From Mucilaginibacter achroorhodeus (GTDB lineage: Bacteria; Bacteroidota; Bacteroidia; Sphingobacteriales; Sphingobacteriaceae): a stretch of DNA of 64,000 bases. The stretch is from NCBI RefSeq assembly GCF_007846095.1, contig NZ_VOEI01000002.1, positions 496,001-560,000 on the forward strand, read 5' to 3'. Position 1 is the stretch's first letter; the number at the start of each line of letters is the position of its first letter. The notes beneath the pieces are model-generated. The model searched no databases and was not told the DNA's origin. It saw only the letters and a program-made list of their open reading frames with translations. The translations under genes were made by a program, and so were the position numbers. This document shows, piece by piece, positions 27,884 to 36,495 of the stretch.

Positions 27884-29164
27884 TTAGCTAAGTACCGGTT
27901 TAACCATAGAAGGATTCGCATCTGCGTTTACGGAATCGCCACTTACTGTTGCTAACAATGCTTTTAATATACTGGTACGGGCGAGATGCCGTTCCACATA
28001 AATACGGCCGTTCCTTTTTTGCGGGGTGAAGTCATCAGCACAACACCTTACTATTGCATCTTGTAAAGCTTTGTCGTCCTCCGCAGGTATCAGTACGCCG
28101 ATATTGTGCTCGGTTACTACTTCATGTAAATTAGTGCCCGGGTCGGCAGTTATCAATGCAAGGCCGCCCACAGCATGTACGTTAGTTAGTTTAGAGGGCA
28201 TCATTAAATCACCTGCTTTTCTTTTTTGAATGATGAGGTGCACATCGGCCATATTTAAGAAGCGATTAAAAACATCCATCTCCTGAAGCGGCAAAAAGAC
28301 GATGTTATCCAGGTTCTTCTCTTCTGTCATTTGCATCAGGCGCTCTTTGTATGGCCCTGTGCCGCATATGGCAATTTTAATATGATGTTCATTTTTCAGG
28401 TTTTCAGCTACGGTTATAAGCGATTCGAGCCCCTGCTTTTCTCCTATCGCACCCGAGTAGAGGGCTATTTTATCGGTTTCTTTAAAGCCCCAATGCTGCT
28501 TTGCAGATGTGTCATTTTTAAGGGGCCAAAAGTTTTCAATAGCCACCCAATTGGCAAAATGTATAACGTTATGCCTGGTTTTAAGCTCAATTTTCTTTTT
28601 CATTCCCACGGCAACAGTGGTTACGTAATCGCTGCTATTTAGAATATATTTCTCTATTCTAAATAGAAATCTGAACAATGCGTCAGACTTCAGGATGTTT
28701 AAATCACGGGCTGCTTCTATCTGCATATCGTGGATGTGATAAACCAATTTACCGCCTTTAAAAAAACGGTAGAATAGGCCTAAAAAGCCAAGCAAAAAAG
28801 GTGGAGCCATACAAAAGACGATATCGTTTGATGGTTTAAAAAACAACCTCAGCAAAACAAAAAATGCGGTGAAGCAAAACGTTAGTTCATGTAAAATGCG
28901 CTTAATACCTGTTGGCGAAGCAGGTACATACAAAGGGCACCGGTAAACACACAAATTGCCATCTACCGATACTTCTTTTTTATACCATTTTCCCGTGTAA
29001 GGTTTCTGCATTTTCCATTGCGGATAGTACGGGAATGACGTTACCACAGTACAATCGAAACCGTTGCCGGCAAGCCATTCGGCCATTTCGCCGGTGTATT
29101 TTCCTATGCCAGTGAGCTCGGGAGAAAAATTAATCCCAAGCAGCAGCACGCGCTTTTTGCTCAT
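27884..29164 (-). CDS. WcaI-like colanic acid glycosyltransferase (GT4)
   Basis: A 426-residue GT-B enzyme matching the WcaI family: N-terminal LLLGINFSPELTGIGKYTGE, CTVVTSFPYYPQWK, an internal hydrophobic stretch near residue 90-130 (membrane-associated), VYHIHDMQIEAARDLNI and a C-terminal domain with KIALYSGAIGEKQGLE, AICGTGPYKERLM and MMPSKLTNVHAVGG. WcaI is thought to transfer fucose or a similar sugar in colanic acid synthesis. A GDP-fucose synthase gene lies in the same locus, which agrees with this. It is the first gene of the right-half operon and has 583 bp of noncoding DNA upstream. Confidence 0.9.
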   Translation of the reverse strand: MSKKRVLLLGINFSPELTGIGKYTGEMAEWLAGNGFDCTVVTSFPYYPQWKMQKPYTGKWYKKEVSVDGNLCVYRCPLYVPASPTGIKRILHELTFCFTAFFVLLRLFFKPSNDIVFCMAPPFLLGFLGLFYRFFKGGKLVYHIHDMQIEAARDLNILKSDALFRFLFRIEKYILNSSDYVTTVAVGMKKKIELKTRHNVIHFANWVAIENFWPLKNDTSAKQHWGFKETDKIALYSGAIGEKQGLESLITVAENLKNEHHIKIAICGTGPYKERLMQMTEEKNLDNIVFLPLQEMDVFNRFLNMADVHLIIQKRKAGDLMMPSKLTNVHAVGGLALITADPGTNLHEVVTEHNIGVLIPAEDDKALQDAIVRCCADDFTPQKRNGRIYVERHLARTSILKALLATVSGDSVNADANPSMVKPVLS

Positions 29165-29747
29165 AATAGACCGTATTGTTTAAGATTGATTATGCTTTTA
29201 CAAAAAGAAAGACTGCGGCATTTTCGGGTTAAAGTATAGCTTCGCCATTTCGCTTACATAAAGCGCTTTCTTTTTAAAGAGAATATTTATGCGGATATCG
29301 AATAAATATTATGATGTTAAATTACACAAGCCAAGGCAAGAAAATGGCTGATTTAAGGGGTTGTATCACCAATCGTGAATTTTAGAGAAATGTGTGTACC
29401 AATAGTGGTGAATTACCAACTTAGCTGTGCAAAAGTTGCACAGCTTTAAACATTGCCAATATGAAAATGAGGTTTATTTAAGTCTGGATTTACCCAAATA
29501 AAAGAAGGTTATTCCGCGCATTGCCGGTTTAAAGTAGATTATTCTATAAAAATTTTCTTTACATCCGATCTGTTGGATCGGTATTTTTGGAATTTGATCA
29601 CATGCTGATGGCTTAAAATTTTTCTCAGGGCATTATCGAAACTATGGGGCTTTATATCAATATTACAATAGTATATTTAGTCTTTCTTAATAGCTACTCA
29701 TCAAAAAGCCGCGGCAAAAGGATGAATACACTAAAGCCATTACCAAA
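29165..29747. other. Divergent noncoding region upstream of the wcaI-like and TsdA-like genes
   Basis: This 583-bp region must hold promoters for the polysaccharide operon (minus) and the cytochrome operon (plus). It contains a perfect 10-bp inverted repeat with a 3-base loop at 29423-29445, listed separately. A TATATTTA element at 29672-29679 resembles the TAnnTTTG -7 box and could serve the cytochrome gene, but no matching -33 TTTG was seen. No coding region is supported. Confidence 0.4.
29423..29445. repeat. Perfect 10-bp inverted repeat in a divergent intergenic region
   Basis: The arms agctgtgcaa (29423-29432) and ttgcacagct (29436-29445) are perfectly complementary around an aag loop. 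No T-run follows, so it is more likely an operator or an RNA structure than a terminator. It sits between the polysaccharide operon and the cytochrome operon. Confidence 0.6.
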
Positions 29748-30800
29748 TTGCCAAAATATCTCGTTTATATTGTAATATTTTCCGCAGCTTGTGTGACTAT
29801 AGCTACTGTAACTCTGATGACAAGAAAACGACCTGAATTATCAAAATCAGGCAACAGTAAAGTTACGGCAAATGGTGGATCTGGCGTAGGAACAAGCACC
29901 TTACATCAAATAACTTCCAATACTTGGAGAGCACCGAAAGATGAAACTATACCTACCGGAAAAGAAGGCGAAATAATCAGATATGGCCGGGAGCTAATTG
30001 TTCATACGAGCAAATATTTAGGACCTAAGGGAACAATAGCAAAAATCACAAACGGCATGAACTGTCAAAATTGTCATTTAGATGCAGGCACTCGTCCATA
30101 TGGCAATAATTTTAGCGGCTTTATCACCGCTTATCCTAAAATGAGCCGAAGAGCCGGAAAGATCGAATCGCCGGCTGAAAGGTTGGTGGAATGTTTTGAA
30201 CGCAGTTTAAATGGAAAAGCGCCAGATACCTCTGGCCGCGAAATTCGATCTATATTAGCTTATATGCGTTGGGTCGGTAAGGATGGTAAACATGGCGTCA
30301 ACCTGATCGGAGCAAGTACTGAGAAACTGCCTTATTTAAAATTCGCAGCAGATACTGCAAAAGGCAATGCCGTATACTCGCTTAAATGTCAAAATTGCCA
30401 TGGGCAAAATGGCGAAGGAGTTCTGTCGCACGATGGTACCTCTTACACCTACCCGCCATTATGGGGCAATCATAGCTACAATGATGGAGCCGGGATGTAC
30501 CGCCTTGGCAATCTCGCAGGCTTCGTGAAAAACAACATGCCACTTGGAGCCACTTACCAAAATCCGCAACTAACAAATGAGGAGGCCTGGGATGTAGCTG
30601 CATTTATAGAATCAAAGCCCCGTGCTCATCAAAACCAGCATAGCGATTGGAAAGATTTAAATAAAAAACCGATCGATTTTCCATTTGGACCATATCCAGA
30701 CAGTTTTAGCGAAAAACAGCATAAGTATGGGCCGTTTGCGCCAATCAAAGCCGCACATAACGGCCGATCGATGAGTTCAGTTACTAACCTACAAAAATAA
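29748..30800 (+). CDS. Diheme cytochrome c, thiosulfate dehydrogenase (TsdA)-like
   Basis: A 350-residue periplasmic or membrane-anchored cytochrome. An N-terminal hydrophobic segment (about 4-23) precedes two heme-binding CQNCH motifs at 106-110 and 214-218. The NGMNCQNCHLDAGTRPYGNN block, Cys149 in RLVECFERSLNG and Met264 in KNNMP fit TsdA, in which a Cys is the unusual distal ligand of heme 1 and a Met ligates heme 2. TsdA interconverts thiosulfate and tetrathionate. The only usable start in this frame is TTG at 29748; the frame is open back to a stop at 29691, but no ATG lies between. A DsrE-like gene follows after 6 bp. Confidence 0.82.
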   Translation: MPKYLVYIVIFSAACVTIATVTLMTRKRPELSKSGNSKVTANGGSGVGTSTLHQITSNTWRAPKDETIPTGKEGEIIRYGRELIVHTSKYLGPKGTIAKITNGMNCQNCHLDAGTRPYGNNFSGFITAYPKMSRRAGKIESPAERLVECFERSLNGKAPDTSGREIRSILAYMRWVGKDGKHGVNLIGASTEKLPYLKFAADTAKGNAVYSLKCQNCHGQNGEGVLSHDGTSYTYPPLWGNHSYNDGAGMYRLGNLAGFVKNNMPLGATYQNPQLTNEEAWDVAAFIESKPRAHQNQHSDWKDLNKKPIDFPFGPYPDSFSEKQHKYGPFAPIKAAHNGRSMSSVTNLQK

Positions 30801-30806
30801 AAACTC

Positions 30807-31265
30807 ATGAAAAAACTATTCCGATTACTGGTACTTGCCGCAGGCATTTTTGTTATGAAACCAGCGGTAGCCCAAACCAACGATCCTGCCGCCTTTACAG
30901 GTGCACAACCTAAACTAAATCATTATGATGCACTTTACATCATAAATTCAAGTGATGAAAAAAAGATAGGTGCTACGATCAGAAACATCAATAACGCCCT
31001 TGAAGACCCACGTTTAAAAAGCAAATTGAACATAGAGCTCATAGCTTTCGGCGATGGCGTAGCTACCTATCAAAAAAGCGGATCCTTTGAGCAAGCGCTA
31101 AAAGGTTTACAAGCCAAAGGAGTAATTTTGGCACAATGCAGCAACACAGTAAGAGAAAGACATATAGATAAAAATACACTCTTTGATTTTATCTCTTATG
31201 TGCCGAGTGGTAACGGCGAAATTATCCTGCGCCAATACGAAGGATGGGCAACCGTACATCCTTAG
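30807..31265 (+). CDS. Exported DsrE/DsrF-like sulfur-relay protein
   Basis: A 152-residue protein with a signal peptide (about 1-22, cleavage near AVAQ). The mature part follows the DsrE-like fold: DALYIINSSDEKKIGATIRN, a central LNIELIAFGDGV strand-loop, and GVILAQCSNTV with a conserved-position Cys at residue 111. DsrE-like proteins bind or transfer sulfane sulfur on that Cys. The gene starts 6 bp after the TsdA-like gene, so the two are co-transcribed, supporting a periplasmic sulfur function. It is convergent with the next gene 8 bp away. Confidence 0.78.
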   Translation: MKKLFRLLVLAAGIFVMKPAVAQTNDPAAFTGAQPKLNHYDALYIINSSDEKKIGATIRNINNALEDPRLKSKLNIELIAFGDGVATYQKSGSFEQALKGLQAKGVILAQCSNTVRERHIDKNTLFDFISYVPSGNGEIILRQYEGWATVHP

Positions 31266-31273
31266 GAATATTT

Positions 31274-31678
31274 TTACGTTTTTACATGGTTTGTGTTATT
31301 CTGTTTCAGCATAAAAAATGACAGGATACACGTTAAAAACAAGACAACCCATATATGGTCATCCAGTGGAACTGGACAGGGACTGGTAAATGGCGTAGAA
31401 ACAGTTGGGTAGTACGTTCCTGTTTGTATGATACCTTGTACTGTGCAGGTACCATTTGGGCTGCTTGTTGTTGCAACATAAGTATGCGGCCCACAGACAC
31501 CCTGCCACAATACAAAGTTGCGGCCGTTACCTGCCAGAAACGTTCTTGCGCCGGTTGAGGTGGGTACGTTAAATACTTTATTATAAGGGTCGTAATTCGG
31601 GATTAAGCAACCCTGTGCATAAACTTTGTTGCTTACAAAAAAACACAGAATAGCTATAGCAATTGTAAAATATCTCAT
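31274..31678 (-). CDS. Exported protein with C-terminal sorting-tail-like segment
   Basis: A 134-residue protein of unknown function. It has a signal peptide (about 1-22), a Cys-containing mature domain rich in Thr, Ser and Pro, and a C-terminal tail: PLDD at 104-107, a hydrophobic helix (about 109-124) and a short basic end with Lys. This tripartite tail resembles PID-CTERM type sorting signals described in Bacteroidota, where a P-x-D motif precedes a membrane helix. The match is by eye and imperfect. It is convergent with the DsrE-like gene. An ordinary small membrane protein is the alternative. Confidence 0.65.
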   Translation of the reverse strand: MRYFTIAIAILCFFVSNKVYAQGCLIPNYDPYNKVFNVPTSTGARTFLAGNGRNFVLWQGVCGPHTYVATTSSPNGTCTVQGIIQTGTYYPTVSTPFTSPCPVPLDDHIWVVLFLTCILSFFMLKQNNTNHVKT

Positions 31679-32076
31679 AACATCACATCATTGAGGAATT
31701 TCTCGAATGTGTGTGTGTTTAGGTAAAGCGGATTGATTTGTTAACAATTTCATGATTATGGGGGATAGACATGCTCACTGTGTCAATTATGTTTTCTCAA
31801 AGAGAAACATAATTAACGCTACTAACCCTTAAACGGGTAGCACAATCTTTTTGTTAACTTTAAGTACAATAAAAAATATTATTAATTAATAAAGCACTAA
31901 GAGTTAGCTATTTAAATTTCATCTTCGAAAATAGGTATAACGTAAAAAAGCAAGACAAGTAGCTCGCTTAGGGTTGATTGGGCACTTTAATGATCTTTAA
32001 ATCTATATAATGAGCCCTCGTGGACTTAGTAACAGAAATATCAATTTATTTCGGTCAAGTTACACTCTACCGAAAG
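31679..32076 (-). other. Noncoding region between an exported protein and a TonB-dependent receptor
   Basis: This AT-rich 398-bp gap holds no plausible gene. It contains a hairpin with one bulged base at 31785-31814 (arms aattatgttttctc and gagaaacataatt around an aaa loop). This could act in termination or as a regulatory dyad, but the role is unknown. It lies upstream of the gene at 31678 and downstream of the receptor gene, both on the minus strand. Confidence 0.4.
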
Positions 32077-34518
32077 TTAAAACTCCCAGATAAAGCCAAT
32101 GGTTGGCAGGGTGCCGGCCGAAGTATTTCTTAGCAAAAGAGGTACAGCGTTAGAGCCGTCCTGGCGTATAGGTTTGCCGTCGGTTGTTAAAAAGGCGGTG
32201 TTATCAGTTGTACGGGCAAACGTATAATCCGGATAAGCCGGGAAGATGGCACCATACCAATCAGTTACATCAATGTACAGATCAAAACTGGTTTTCCGGA
32301 AGTTCCAACGTTTATCTATCCTAATATCCGATGAGTTGAACGGTCCGAGCCTTAACGTATTTGCCTGGCTGTAATTATAAACGCCCGCCCCGGTGGTCAG
32401 ATAATTGGCCCTTGAGGCAGCATCATCAAACGGCGTGTAGGGCACACCGCCTGCATACCTGAACTTTAGCCCGATCTCGTAATTTTTTGGCAATTTATAT
32501 CCCAAAGTAAGCGATACCAATCTACGGCTGTCAAAAGCAGATGGCACATACTTGCCGTTAAGACCTGTAAACTTACTCCTGAAGACACTGGCAGACAGTA
32601 CACCAAAAAACCGGCTTGTCAGTTTTTGCTGGGCAAAAAACTCGATACCATAAGCCTGCCCGCTGCCGATTGTTGCTACGGCTTCGTTGCCCACCACGTT
32701 GTAGTCGCCACCTTCGTTTGCCAGCGAAATACCATCGCGTACAGATACAGGATAGTTCCTGTATTGCTTGTTATAAACCTCGAGGGTAAAACGTGTTGAC
32801 GCCCGCGGCAAAAACTCTACTCCCGCTACATAATGCGTGCTGCGCGTATAAATGGCAGATTTATTCAGGTAATTACCATTTGCGTCGGTAAAGCCTAAAA
32901 TTGTATTTACAGGTAATTTATAGTAAATACCTGCAGATGCGTTCAGGTTCCATTGTTCGGCAAGTGCATATGTGAACGATATGCGAGGCGAAAGCGTGCG
33001 TCCGGCATTCATACCGTCTGAAGTAAAGGAGTTCATATCGGTGCGTACACCCAGGTTTACACCAAGCCTGCTATCTAAAAAACGTTTGCCTGCTTGTGCA
33101 AAGGCACCAAACTTGAAATAATTTAATGCCGCCTGCGATTGAAATATTTGTGCGGGCTGCGTCACATTGCCATTTTCATCATTTAATTGGGCGCGATAGC
33201 GCTGGTAATAATCATTGTTGGACTGAATGTATTGGGCAGTTGCGCCGTACGACCATTGCCAACCATCTTTACTAAAGTTAAAATCCGCACGTAACCTATT
33301 CCCTATCTCGCGCGAGCCGATATCCAATCTCAATTTAGAAGGATCGTTCTGATCGTTATCATCGTATTTTTCTATCCGGTTATTCAGCACGTCTCTACTC
33401 AATGCCAGGTTGAAAAAACCGTTCCTTAAAGATCTTTTAAGCGTAGCGCCAATGGTATAGTTATATTGATTGATACTGGGCGAATTGGCAAGACTATAAA
33501 GTTTTTCGGGTGTGGCGTTTTTGATTGTTCCGAATTTGAACTCATCTATAGCCCCTAACCCAATAAATGTAAGTGTTGTTTTTGGATTGAGCTTATGCGT
33601 TATCTTGGTTTGGAAATCATAGTAGTTTGGCCGTACAGGTATATCTAAAAGCGAAAAAAGCAATTGCAGGTATGAGCGCCTTACCGAGGCAAGGAACGTA
33701 GTTTTGGGTGAGATAGGCCCCTCAGTGGTCAATGCAAGCTCAGATGCGCTTAGCCTTACATTGCCCTGGTACCTGTCCGTATTGCCGTTCTTTTGGGTGA
33801 ACTGTAAAACGGAACTCAATGCATTATCGTAACGTGCATCAAAGGCCGAACTGCTTAGCTTAACATCCTGTAAAAAAGATACGTTTAAAATGCCGGCCGG
33901 GCCGCCGCTGCTTCCCTGGGTTGAAAAGTGGTTGATCACCGGCATTTCTATCCCGTCCAGGTAAAAAACATTTTCGTTGGGTGCGCCGCCTCGTATAATG
34001 ATATCGTTTCGAAAACTACCGCTGCTGCCATCTGTACCTGTAACGCCGGGCAGGGCTTGTATTACGCGTGACACGTCAAAATTACCGCCCGGATTGCTCC
34101 TGATCTCTTCGGCAGTGAGGCGCTGAACAGATAGGGGTGTCGCCAGTGTTGCTGCCGTTGCAGATCTTGCGGCAACAATTTTAACTTCATTGAGGGTATC
34201 AATCCTATCCAACTCTACGTTAAAGGTTTGCTCGTTGCCGGATGAGATGACAATGTTATAAACCGTTTCGCTTTTGTACCCTAAACGCGAAATACGAAAA
34301 GTATACGTCCCCACCGGTATGCCCTCTATCTTAAACCGCCCAAGCGAATCGCTAATGGCAGAGAAGCTACCAGACGGTGATACCACAATGTTAACATCAG
34401 CCAGCCCAAGTGAGGTTGTGCGGTCGGTAACAGAGCCGGTAAGGTTACCCTTGGATTGGGCATAGGATGTTAAACTTATAATTGCGAAAAAGAGAAATAG
34501 ATAAAGGTTTTTTTGCAT
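32077..34518 (-). CDS. TonB-dependent outer-membrane receptor with CarboxypepD_reg-like domain
   Basis: An outer-membrane receptor of about 813 residues. From the preferred start there is a signal peptide (MQKNLYLFLFFAIISLTSYA), a carboxypeptidase-regulatory-like beta domain (about 22-105, GNLTGSVTDRTTSLGLADVN), a TonB plug (QALPGVTGTDGSSGSFRNDI, IIRGGAPNENVFYLDGIEMP) and a 22-strand type barrel ending in TIGFIWEF, with the usual C-terminal Phe. The frame opens at 34542, but a TACCTTTG -7-like element at 34538-34531 and the signal peptide support the start at 34518. No SusD-like partner is nearby, so a siderophore, metal or other small ligand is more likely than a glycan. Ligand unknown. Confidence 0.9.
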   Translation of the reverse strand: MQKNLYLFLFFAIISLTSYAQSKGNLTGSVTDRTTSLGLADVNIVVSPSGSFSAISDSLGRFKIEGIPVGTYTFRISRLGYKSETVYNIVISSGNEQTFNVELDRIDTLNEVKIVAARSATAATLATPLSVQRLTAEEIRSNPGGNFDVSRVIQALPGVTGTDGSSGSFRNDIIIRGGAPNENVFYLDGIEMPVINHFSTQGSSGGPAGILNVSFLQDVKLSSSAFDARYDNALSSVLQFTQKNGNTDRYQGNVRLSASELALTTEGPISPKTTFLASVRRSYLQLLFSLLDIPVRPNYYDFQTKITHKLNPKTTLTFIGLGAIDEFKFGTIKNATPEKLYSLANSPSINQYNYTIGATLKRSLRNGFFNLALSRDVLNNRIEKYDDNDQNDPSKLRLDIGSREIGNRLRADFNFSKDGWQWSYGATAQYIQSNNDYYQRYRAQLNDENGNVTQPAQIFQSQAALNYFKFGAFAQAGKRFLDSRLGVNLGVRTDMNSFTSDGMNAGRTLSPRISFTYALAEQWNLNASAGIYYKLPVNTILGFTDANGNYLNKSAIYTRSTHYVAGVEFLPRASTRFTLEVYNKQYRNYPVSVRDGISLANEGGDYNVVGNEAVATIGSGQAYGIEFFAQQKLTSRFFGVLSASVFRSKFTGLNGKYVPSAFDSRRLVSLTLGYKLPKNYEIGLKFRYAGGVPYTPFDDAASRANYLTTGAGVYNYSQANTLRLGPFNSSDIRIDKRWNFRKTSFDLYIDVTDWYGAIFPAYPDYTFARTTDNTAFLTTDGKPIRQDGSNAVPLLLRNTSAGTLPTIGFIWEF

Positions 34519-34530
34519 AGGTTTGATGGG

Positions 34531-34538
34531 CAAAGGTA
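34531..34538 (-). promoter_or_regulatory. Candidate -7 element (TACCTTTG) for the TonB receptor gene
   Basis: Read on the minus strand, TACCTTTG matches the Bacteroidota TAnnTTTG box exactly and lies 12 bp before the preferred start codon. No clear -33 TTTG was found at 19-20 bp spacing, so the call is tentative. Confidence 0.35.
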
Positions 34539-34632
34539 GCAATGAATTTCAATAAGTGTAAGTTGCTATTTGCTGCAAACAAAATCTCTGTTTCAGAATT
34601 TACAGTTACATTTACGTCCAAACTTACAGTAA

Positions 34633-36495
34633 TTGAATATCACACAGGTTAAAGATCCCCAGGGCCTGCTGGCAATCATCAAAAATTTGCCCGGTAATTA
34701 CCTCGTGGTTTTGCCAAATTATCCAACCTTTACCATTGTAGAAATTACCGAGGCTTACAATGAAGCCACTTACACTACCCGCGATGAGATCATCGGTAAG
34801 GGTATATTTGAGGTATTTCCTAATGTACCGGGTGACGAGTTAGCCGACGGTGAACAAAACTTGACGGCATCTTTTCAAAGAGTGATTGCAACGCTCTGCA
34901 AGGATGAAATGCCGGTGCAGCGCTACCCTGTAAGACTTCCTGATGATGGTGAATTTGTAGAACGTTTCTGGGTACCGGTGAACACACCGGTTGTGCTTGA
35001 TGGTAAACTTGAATACATCATCCATTCCATAACTGATGTTACTGAAAGTAAACTCCTCAAATCACGAGAGCGGTATTTTAAGGCTCTGGCAGATGAATCG
35101 CCGTACATGATATGGCGTTCTGCAGGTGTATCTTGTATTTATGTTAACGATGCCTGGATGAAACTTACAGGCACCTCTCACGATGAAAATTTAGGGGCAG
35201 GCACCTTCAAGGCCATCCATCCTGATGATACTGATGAACAACGCAAATTATTTCATGATGCCGTTAAGAACAGTGGCTCGTACGAGACCAAGTTCCGTGT
35301 TATAGATAAGGCAAATGGCTTACATTGGCTATCCATGAAGGTGGTGCCGCTGCATATAGACGGTTCTCTGGTTGAGTTTGTTGCCAGCATGATCGACATT
35401 ACCGAACAGGAAATTGCTGATCAACGAATAAGACAAAGTGAGATGCTATTGCGGCAGATGGCTGATGCCATTATTCAAATGGTTTGGGTAACAGATGCCA
35501 ATGGTATGCACGAATATTATAACCAGCGCTGGTACGATTTTACTGGGACATCTTACGAGGAAAGCGAAGGTGAGGGCTGGAACCAGGTTTTTCACCCGGA
35601 CGACCAGCAACGCGCCTGGAATACCTGGAGGCATTCGTTACAAACCGGGACGCCTTACGAGATTGAGTACCGCTTAAGAAAATACACCGGCGAATATATT
35701 TGGGTTTTAGGCAGGGCAGCACCTTATTTTGATGAGCATGGCAAGATCATTAAATGGTTTGGCACATGTACCGACATTAACGACCAGAAATTGCTGCAAC
35801 AACAAAAAGACGATTTTATAAATATTGCCAGCCACGAGCTGAAAACGCCGCTAACAAGTTTATCTGCAAACATACAGGTTATAGAACGTGCGCTGTTGAA
35901 GGGGCAGTCTGACAATAGTTCACTTATCAAACTGGTAAATTCCTGCTTTAAAAACGTAAAGAAACTAAATAAGATCATCGCCGACCTGCTGGAAGCTAAC
36001 AGCATTGGATTAGGACAATTATCCATCAATGCCTCTACTTTTGATGTCGTGCAATTGATACATGAGACGGCAGGCAACTTAAACATAGCAAACACCAAGG
36101 TAAATATCACCGGCGAAAGTGCCGCAATTGTTTATGCTGATACCGGCAAAATAGAACAAGTGATGATAAACCTTATCAATAATGCGCTTAAATATGCCAG
36201 CGAATCAAAAATGCTTACCATTGATGTAAACCGATCATTAACCGAAATGATCAAAGTGAGCATCACTGACCAGGGCAAGGGCATAGAAGAAGAGAAACTC
36301 AAGTTTTTATTTGACCGCTACTACCGAGCAGATGTAAGGAGTGCGCAATACTCAGGCATGGGCTTGGGTTTATATGTTTGCGCCAAAATTATCCACGGCC
36401 ATGGCGGTGAAATTGGAGTTGATAGTAAGGTTGGCAAAGGCAGTACCTTTTGGTTTACGCTTCCACCGGGCCAAAGCAAAGCATTAATAAACTAA
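34633..36495 (+). CDS. PAS-domain sensor histidine kinase
   Basis: A 620-residue soluble sensor kinase without membrane helices. Three PAS-like domains are visible (about 10-135, 140-265 with WRSAGVSCIYVNDAWMKLTG, and 270-390 with VWVTDANGMHEYYNQRWYDF), each followed by a PAC-type segment such as FGTCTDINDQK. The HisKA domain has the phospho-acceptor His401 in SHELKTPLTS. The ATPase domain has NLINNALKYA, DQGKGIEEEKL and GMGLGLYVCAKIIHGHGG. The start is TTG: a stop codon lies immediately before it at 34630-34632, and no ATG follows for about 90 residues. No response regulator is adjacent. It overlaps the convergent GT39 gene by 12 bp at the 3' end. Confidence 0.88.
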   Translation: MNITQVKDPQGLLAIIKNLPGNYLVVLPNYPTFTIVEITEAYNEATYTTRDEIIGKGIFEVFPNVPGDELADGEQNLTASFQRVIATLCKDEMPVQRYPVRLPDDGEFVERFWVPVNTPVVLDGKLEYIIHSITDVTESKLLKSRERYFKALADESPYMIWRSAGVSCIYVNDAWMKLTGTSHDENLGAGTFKAIHPDDTDEQRKLFHDAVKNSGSYETKFRVIDKANGLHWLSMKVVPLHIDGSLVEFVASMIDITEQEIADQRIRQSEMLLRQMADAIIQMVWVTDANGMHEYYNQRWYDFTGTSYEESEGEGWNQVFHPDDQQRAWNTWRHSLQTGTPYEIEYRLRKYTGEYIWVLGRAAPYFDEHGKIIKWFGTCTDINDQKLLQQQKDDFINIASHELKTPLTSLSANIQVIERALLKGQSDNSSLIKLVNSCFKNVKKLNKIIADLLEANSIGLGQLSINASTFDVVQLIHETAGNLNIANTKVNITGESAAIVYADTGKIEQVMINLINNALKYASESKMLTIDVNRSLTEMIKVSITDQGKGIEEEKLKFLFDRYYRADVRSAQYSGMGLGLYVCAKIIHGHGGEIGVDSKVGKGSTFWFTLPPGQSKALIN

